Part shown: positions 27,701 through 36,700 of the stretch, one piece after another
Numbering within the stretch: the stretch's first letter is position 1
Layout of the letters: the number at the start of each line of letters is the position of its first letter
Origin: Rhea pennata
Lineage: Eukaryota; Chordata; Aves; Rheiformes; Rheidae
DNA: 64,000 nucleotides
Assembly: GCF_028389875.1 (NCBI RefSeq)
Contig: NC_084687.1
Span: 1,142,611-1,206,610 of the forward strand
Reading direction: 5' to 3'
Notes under the pieces: generated by a model
The model's input: the letters and a program-made list of their open reading frames with translations, nothing else
Told to the model about the DNA's origin: nothing
Databases searched by the model: none
Program-made: the position numbers and the translations under genes

Positions 27701-30700
27701 CATGGTGCCAGATGACAGACCAAGGAGGAGGAGCTGCTTTCAGCCACCCTCAGACTTCCCTGATGGGCCTCATAATAATAGCTCCTCTTTCTTATCCCCC
27801 TGCTAATCCAGGCAGGCTGGGAACACCTCCCTAGTGAGCAGTGTCTTGCCGGAGCACAGAGCATCATGGCTGTCTACATCCATGGAGCTAGAGGAGATGC
27901 TAGGGCTTGTGCAATGTGTTATTCCTGTGAAGGAATTGGCCATGTTTTGGTGAAGGGCTGCCTTGGGGAGTCACGTTTGTTTGGTCTCTTTCAGACGATC
28001 ACTCGCGAGTCAAGCTGAGCCAACTGGGGGAGGATCCGCATTCAGACTATATCAATGCCAATTTCATGCCTGTGAGTGCTCGCTTGCTTTCCCTGGGCAC
28101 AGAGACAGCACACGGCCACAGAGTACCAGCAGAGAAACTCTGCCTGGATTCAAGACATGAGGGCTGGTGGGCAACAGCTACCACTGAAATAGCAGCTGAC
28201 ACAGGCTGTGGCAAAGTCTTGGGAGTCAGGCAGAGATGAAGAGTTGCCTGCTAGCTGGGGTTGATGGAGACGAAGAGAGATGGTGGATGATTGCTGTGAA
28301 TGCATAAGTGTGAGTGTGGGGAGACTGGCAAGGCTTTCTGCTTTCTCCTTGAGGACTATCTTCTTTCCAATCTCTCCCAGCTTACCGCTCCATCTATCTG
28401 TCTACTCTTTCTCCTTCTGGTCTGTACAGCTGCATTTGAACAACCCTGGACCTGTGCCCATGTCCTCCATCGGGGGGTGTTTCCCAGGTAACAGCTGGGG
28501 CACACAGCATGCATGGTTTTGTGGATTTGTAGTGCATGTGTGTGTTGAAGGGACAAAGGCAAAGAAGCTGGCGTGAGACCTTGCATGCTCTCCTTATCTC
28601 AAATAGTTGTTGGGAAGCACAAGAAAGACCCTGGTCTGTCTTTCTCTGATTGAAGCTGGATTAGGAACTCCTTCCAGATACATAATGAGCATGTGTTGAG
28701 GAGCCTCTGGGTAGCTGTGCCTACATGGGCAGCTAGGCTGAGGCAAATAGGTATCTCCTTGTCTACCACAAAGACAGACCAGTCACTGACTCTGTCCCAG
28801 GGCAGGACCCACCTGCCTTGGGAACTTGCCAACATTTTGTCTGGCTCTTGCTTAGGGCTATACATCCCAGCAGGAGTTCATTGCCACCCAGGGGCCCCTG
28901 AAGAAAACGATAGAGGACTTCTGGAGGCTAGTATGGGAGCAGAATGTCTGCAACATCATCATGTTGACAGTGTGCATGGAGAATGGGCGGGTAGGTATGC
29001 ACTGCATGTTAACCACAGCCAAGCCATGGGTAATAAAACCTGAACAGGTCCATTTTTTTTGTGGGGTGGGGGGGCGTCTCTGGAATACAAGACAAAGGGA
29101 GGCGGAGAAGAGCTGTGCAAAGCTCCCAGTGGCAAATGGAATCATCCTTGCCTGTTCTCCACATTTCTGCCCCTGCTGTCCTGGCTTCCCCTGCAAAGTG
29201 GTCTCCAGTTGCTCCCAGAGAGCCATAAGGTGACCCCTGTGGGTTAGCTAGGTCTGTTCTTCTCTGTACTGGCCTTCCTGTGACCATGACCTGCTTGTGC
29301 TCTAGGTCCTCTGTGATCATTACTGGCCATCAGAATCTGCCCCAGTATCCTATGGGCAGGTCCAGGTCCACCTGCTGAAGCAGAGCAGCTCTGAAGAATG
29401 GACCATGCGTGAGTTCAAATTGTGGCATGTGAGTAAGAGCCCGAGAAGACAGACTCAGCACCCCATCAAAGCCTGTGGATTTGCTAAGGAGAGAACCTGT
29501 CACTGGATACAGTGGTATTTCTTCTCCTTGTTGGTAGATATCTGGAATATTCTCCTTTCTCTGGCAGTATCAGAGTTCAAGGCCTAGTCCCTGGCGAAAT
29601 AGTCTGTCTCACCTTATAGTTTGGTTACACAGAGGTATTCAATGTGTACCATTCCTTCCTTCCTTCCCACTGGCCTGCCATCCTTGCAATGGAACATGAC
29701 CTGGACCTTCAAGGAACTTTGCTGAACAGCTTTCAAGAGGCCACATTCTCAGAGTAGGCAAAGGAGGTCTCTTCCTTGCCACCTCCACACAACTCATCAT
29801 GGCAGGGAGCTATGGAGAAAGGCCAGGTCAGTAGGAGCCATGTAACATTACAGTGGACTAGCATCTCTCCTAGCCAGATAACAGCCACATGCATAGAGCT
29901 CTGGCACTAACTCTGTGCAAAGAGACCAGAGCCAGCCAAGGGACGATGAGCTTTTCTCATATTTTCAGCTCCAGGATGGATGAGGAAAGGCAATGAGTCA
30001 TCATGGCCTCTCTGCAGCTCCAGTACAGACATATCCAAATGCTGTTAGACAGACATCCATTTAACAGGGTATCCCAGGATCCAGCACTCCCAGAGCTGCA
30101 GACTGCATGCATGGCTGTCCCACCAATGATCAATGTCCCCTCTAACAGGAAGGTCTCCAGGCAGAGCGACATGTGTCCCACCTGCACTACACAGCATGGC
30201 CTGACCATGGAATCCCTGAGTCTACAACTTCTATTATGGCCTTCAGGGAGCTAGTCCGAGAACATATCAAGGGTGCCAAAGATGCTGGGCCAACTCTTGT
30301 GCACTGCAGGTGAGGCATTGCTCTGTGGGGAGAGGGCTGGTGCAGAAGGCAGGAGGGGAAGATGGGGAGAGCATGTGAGCTAAGATCCCCACTCTTGCAT
30401 GAGCCCATGACCCCCTCCCTCTCCGAACCTGTGGAGGCTAGGGATCATGAGGAGGGAGAGCAGCATCTGGGGAACACAGCTGATCTGAAAAGAGTCTTCC
30501 TGCTTGGTTGATGGGGATTACAGGGAGCTTGTAGCCTGCCTTCCATTCCAGGGGACTGGGAAATCTGAGGATGGTCAGTACCCTCTCAACACAGTTTGAA
30601 TGGTTCCTTAGCCCCAGAGTCACACTGGGGCAAGATCCCCAGGGTATAGTATCTGAAAGCTATTGCTAGGAGCTGAAGGGGAACCCATCAGTTACAGAGT

Positions 30701-33700
30701 TCAGCAAAGTTTATTCCTTGCTATCTGTACTGTCTCAGTGCCGGAGTGGGCCGCACTGGCACCTTCATTGCCCTGGACTGTCTGCTGCAGCAGATGAAGC
30801 AGGAGAAGATAGTGGACACTTTTGGTGTTGTTTACACCTTGCGGATGAACCGTTACCAGATGATTCAAACCCTGGTAAGCCATCTACTTTCTCTTCCTCA
30901 AGGCCTATCACTTCTTGGCATAAAAGCCAGCAGTGCTTGCAGGCATCAGCCAGCTCTAGAACCCCCCAGGCTGGTACCTGTCATCTTGCTGTGTCATCTG
31001 GCTGCTCAGAGCAGTGCTATCCCCCTTGATCAGCCAACTGGGGTGGAAATTGCTCTTCTTTCATGGGCTCTCCAACAGCCTCATGCCCTGCCAGACTCGC
31101 ACTAACATGCAGAATCTCTGAGCCCTCCCAGCAGGCTCAGAAAAGCAATCTATGACCAGAAACAATCAGGAGCACCTAGCAACAAGATCAGGCCCTTTGC
31201 AGATGATTCTCGACCCATACCACATCATTAGCCTATGATGCTCCAAAACCCACAATCCAAAACAACTGATCATTAGCAGTGCTCAGGGTGGTGCTACCCT
31301 TCATGACAGATAAAAGATCCAGGGAAGGGACCCAGTGCTGCTGAGATTGAATTGGCCAGGGGTTTTGGAGCATGAACGTAGGACATATTCTGCCCACTAT
31401 GTAGTGCTGTCCCCACCCATTCATGCCGTCTGTGTTGTGCAGGACTACTTTATACTATTATCTTCCTTTGTCTTCCAGTCCCAGTATATTTTCCTGCACA
31501 GCTGTATCCTGGAGAAGATATTGGAGGAGCCACTCCTGGGTCTATCTGAAACAGAGATGTAAGGGCCTTCAGCATGTTGCCTGCTACTTACCCACCCTGA
31601 TCCACAGCCCATTCAGGCAGAAAGTTCAGATTCTGATGTCAACTTGCATCTTGGTTCTAGGACAGAAGGATTAGGCAACTCAAACAATCATCCCACCCTG
31701 TGTTTTGGCACAGTCCTGAAACTGGTTGTTCCCTGAAGTATGTGGAACCCAATCCAGAACCAGGAGGAAGTCACCGGGCACACAGAGAGGGCACAGGGGA
31801 TTGCATCCTCCTTTCCTCCAGTAACAGAAGCGTATCAGTATGCTGGGCTGTGTCAGTGCCACAGCTATACTCTGCAAAGCTGTCTTCGGAAGGCATTTAT
31901 ATAAGTCTCTGAATCCTCAACCCACAGGAATGCACTAGCATTGAGTTCATACTGAAAAGGCTCATGGCAGCTGGGTAGCCTTGGGATGTCTCTCCTAACT
32001 GAGGCCATAAGGAGGGAGCTAGGTCAGACTGTGCCTGGTTTTGCCTTCCTTCCTTGTAGTCTCTGAGGCTACATCTGGAGGTCACACATCTGCACAGTCA
32101 AACTCTCTCCTCCCTCAAACAGGCTGGATATGTCTATGCTGCCCCTTGTGATTGGGATCTGGGTTCTGCTACACCTGAGACCTGGCCTTGCCTAAGGGAG
32201 AGCAGATAGGCATGAGCCAGAGACAGGCTGGTGTGCTTAAGGATCCAGGCTTATGAGGGGTAGTGATCTGTCCACAGCCCTGTGGACAACTACTGTGTAC
32301 ACAGAGGAACATAGTGTGGATGCTCTTGGGTTTGCTCAACCTCATCCTTACCCAAGTTTTTTTTCCCCAGGTCCTGCCCCATCCCGCTCAAAAGCTTTGC
32401 ACAGCACTATGCCCAGAAAGCAGCCAAGTTCAATGGGGGATTCCTGAAGGAATATGAGGTGAGACGTGAGACTTGTCCTCGCAGGGCTGCATGGAGTGTC
32501 TCCACAGCCAGACAGACTGAGGCGGAAGTAGGGAGTGTTAGCCCCTGGCCTGGCTGGGTTACATCCAAGAAGTACCTTCCTGAGTAAATCCCATGCCTTG
32601 GTTTCCACCAGCCTGGCTATTCTGGCCATATCCCCTTCCCTCCCCGGCATTGCCTCTCTGGCTCCCTAACACATCCTGCACAGAGCAGGCACTCCCAGAC
32701 CCCATGTAGGATAGGGACCTACATGAATGCCATTACCCTACAGTATGGTAGCAGAGAAATGCAGATGTCTCCTGGCAGTGCAGACCAGATTGACAGGCCA
32801 CCTAACAGAGGCTTGTCTAGGTGGTTATGTAGCCAATGTATCCAACCCACTGCTGAGGACAAGTGTCCTCAGGAGCCCACAGATCCTCCTGCTCCTCCTG
32901 ACCCATCTCTGCTCACTGCTTTCTCCACCCTCTTTCACTGTGGCAGACCCTCCTAGAGGCTGTTAAGGAAGAAGCCAGCTCTGCAACACCATCTTCAGGC
33001 AGCCAGCAAGCACAGCCCTCTTCCAGCATCCTCCCATGTAAGTGCTGCTAACACCTCCTTTACCTATGTGGAGCCAGACTGGACCAGGACTAGAGCTCTG
33101 CAGTACAAAAGAGTACAGTGACACATTGGTGCAAGTCCACCAGAAGGTTACCAAGGTGGTCAGGGGCTGGAACACATAATATATGAAGAGATATTTAGAG
33201 AGGTGGATTTGTTTAGTCTGCAGAAAAGAAGGCAAAAGGTAGCTGCTGTCTGCAGCTACCTGGTAGGAGCGTGTAGAGAAGATGGAGACAGACGCTTCTC
33301 AGAGGTGAACCCTAGAAGGGCAAGAGGCAACAGGGACAATTTGGAACACATGGAAAATCCCAACTTTATATAAGGAAAAAAATTCCCATGAGGGTGGTCA
33401 GCACTGGTCTAGGAACCCAGAGAAGCTATGGAATCTTCATCCTTCAGGATATACAGTACTCAGATGGACAAGACACTGAGTTCAACCTGCTCTACCTGGA
33501 CTTGCTTTGAGCAGGAGATGGGCAGGAGACCTATGGACCTTTCCAACAATAGGAAAGAGTTCGCCTCTAGCATCTCCAGGAGAAGCTCTGAGGCTATCCC
33601 TAGGGGATGAGTGTTCATAAGGTGAACAGGACCACAGAAAAGGGTTAATTCTTTTCAGAGAAATGGAGAGATGGAAAGTTCGTTGATGGATATGTGCAGC

Positions 33701-36700
33701 TTTGGTAGGGTCTGCACTCAGTTTGCAAGAGCAGTATGAGCACAAAACTGCCCCGTCTCTCTTTGTATTCCACATATTTTCAGATGATCGTGCCAGAGTC
33801 AAGTTTTCCCTGCTGGAACAAGGCACTTCTTCAGGTCTCCTTCAGGTGTGGCGTATCCCAGTGAGTTGTCCCTCCACCCACAAAGCTGCCATACTCTCTA
33901 TGCCGGGGCCTTGTTGCTTCCTTTTTCCACAGATGACAAGTGGTGCCCCTCTCTTCTTCACCCAACCTTTACTTTCTGCTGCCTGGTTCCACCAGGCACT
34001 GTTCCACCAGCTCCACTGGTCACTGCTGCTGCATCACTGAACTCTTGTGGAATGTGTGTCTTGTCTACAAGAGCACCATCTCTGGGGACTGAGGATAAGT
34101 CTTTTTCCTCTCCCCAGGTTAGCTGTACTCACTTCTCTTCCTCAGTGCTTTCGCCTCTCTCTTTACCTCCTGATGTATTGAACTTCCTATCTCTTCCTGA
34201 CCTCCTCTCTCCTTCAGTCACTTGGCATGCCTGAATTCCCCTGTCTCTCTTTCCAGCTGGAGAGTGACTTTCTCATTTTCCACCCAGGGCTGCAGTTCTA
34301 GCAGGGATTATTTGGCTGTCCAGGGACCTGACAAGGTGACCATGGAGGAGTTCTGGACCTTGGTGTGGGAACAGGATGTCCACACAATCCTAACACTTCT
34401 CCCTTGGCACGAGAAGGGGGAGGTAAGGTGTTGTGCCCACCTCCACCTTGGTAAAGTGGAAATCTGTTTACTGTACTGGAATCTGGTGTAGCTCAAAAAC
34501 TTAAACTCCTTTTATTGTGCCCTGAAGTTTGGATACAGAACTGGCTTGGCTAAAACCAAAATCCTTGTATGTCAAAATGCTCTTGGAGCATGTCACAGGA
34601 GACAGAGGGTTCTGTGCTGCCCAGCACTGGGTCCATGGGCTGGGTCGTTGGACTCAGCTGCCTCTCCCCTGTGAGTATTCTTCAAGCTGCATCTCAAGAG
34701 CACCCCAAGGACAGCAGCTGCTGCCTCTCTCCAGCTGTGGAGGAACAGAATGGAGGAGGTGGAGAGCTTCTACTGAGCAGAGTCCCACTGCCAAGCAGCT
34801 CTGTTTTAACAAAGAAGTTGGCTGCAATCTGCTGTTGTCTCCAAAACTCCCCTAGACTGCAGCTGGGGATGAACTCACATGCAGTGATGTGGGAGGTGGT
34901 CTCAGTCCAGCCCCATCACACACCCCTAAGATAGTGACTGATCTGAAATACGGCCATCATCAACATGAAGCCCAACTTGCTGTTGTGCACAGGTCCCAAG
35001 TGAGGCATGCTGGCCCCTGGAAGGAGACTCTCTCTGCACAGAGATGCTTACAATCCAGTGTGGTGCAGAGAAACCTGTCTCAGGATGGAGGTGTATCCAG
35101 CTCAAAATGAAACATGTATGTGTTTGTGGAATGTTCTTCACTACTGTCAAACAAGTCTGGAGGGATAAGGGCTCAAGGATCCATTGAGACTAGGCTGAGC
35201 TGGTAGAGCAAAATGTCAGTAGCCCATGAATGCAGGAGGGAATCTAGGATTGCAATATCTAGAAGAATATCTGTGAAGCAGACATAGGAGAGGCACAAGA
35301 GAAGCCTTGGAGGTTTCTCCCACCACCTGGCCAATAGGACTTTCTGACTCCTTTGCGAAGACTCATCCAGTTCTCAGTCTCTCTCTTTCTCTCAAGGGGC
35401 AAGGTAGGATGCCAAGAGGGAAGCATGGCAGGTGCCCAGATGCACCAACCCCACTGGGTAGGTGGTGGGCAATGCCCCAGCAGAGACTGTTTGGATAGTG
35501 TTATAGAACGTAGCACTTCAGCTCACAGAAAGCACCTGGCAGGCCAAGGGTTGGAGAGCTTGAACCCTTCCAAATCCAAACCCACCCTTCCTTCCCCAAA
35601 AGCCATGCCAACTCTTTATGTCTTACCAGGAGAAGAAAGCAAAGGAGAAGCAGGTGCAAAGATTCCTGTACACACTCTGGAACAGCAAGAAGCATCCAGA
35701 TGTCCAAAGCCTGGTGGAGTTCCTCACTGCTGTCAAACGGTGCATACCCCATCGGAAGAGAGCCAGTCCTCTCATCCTGCACTGCAGGTATAGTGGAACA
35801 GATTTCTGCTTCTCTCATAGGGAGTCCCCAAGAGCCAGTACCCACCAGGCTGCACAGCACCCTAGCATGACCACCAGCAAACTAGTGCCCTTCACCAGAG
35901 ACCTCAAGGTTTTGGGACATGTTGAAAGTCTGTGGGAGACAGAGAAGTTCTGGAGGTTGGGTGAAGAAGTGCTCTGCCAGCCCTATTGGAAAAGGGAAGA
36001 CAAATTGGGCTGGGTTAGGGTCAGGGGGGACAAGTATTCCTGACTGAGGTGCCTGGGTCATCGCTGGGCTAACTGCTGAGGTCCTGGGGGCAGCCAAAGA
36101 GGTTCAGTTCAGTCTGGCCTGGAATCAGTGCCTCTCCCCTGTCCTTTGCAGCAGTGATGTGAGCCAGATGGGAACACTGATTGCCCTGGATAGCCTGTTG
36201 CACCAACTGAAAGCTGAAAGAAGCGTGGATGTCTATGGGGTAACCCTCCAGCTGATGAGAAGCTGCTGTCTCATGACCCCAACGCTGGTAGGTGGGAAGG
36301 AGGGAGATTGACAGGCAGGGAAAGACCTGGTAAGCAGCAAATGAGAAGAATGGGACATTCCTATAGAGCTGCTTGGAGCCAAGCGGGCTGTGTGCTGTAC
36401 ATTCCCACTCTATGAGTGTTGCCCATCACCTAGGATCCATCCAGTCTATGCAGTGCCTTTTTCCGTGTTGAAGTTCTGCCAGCTGCTGAAGGCTAAGGGT
36501 ACTGTCTCTTCACAGTGACCACCCCCCCCCCAAGAATAAGTTTCTATCTCTTCAGTTATGGACCTAAAATATATTAAATATCATGTGAGCTCATAATAAA
36601 TGCAAGCCAGATGCTTTTCCCATCCTGCCCCAGAAAGCATGAACCATTAGTTTGGTCCTGTATGGCCAGCTCTGGCTATCTTTGGGCCCCTGGAGCAGCT

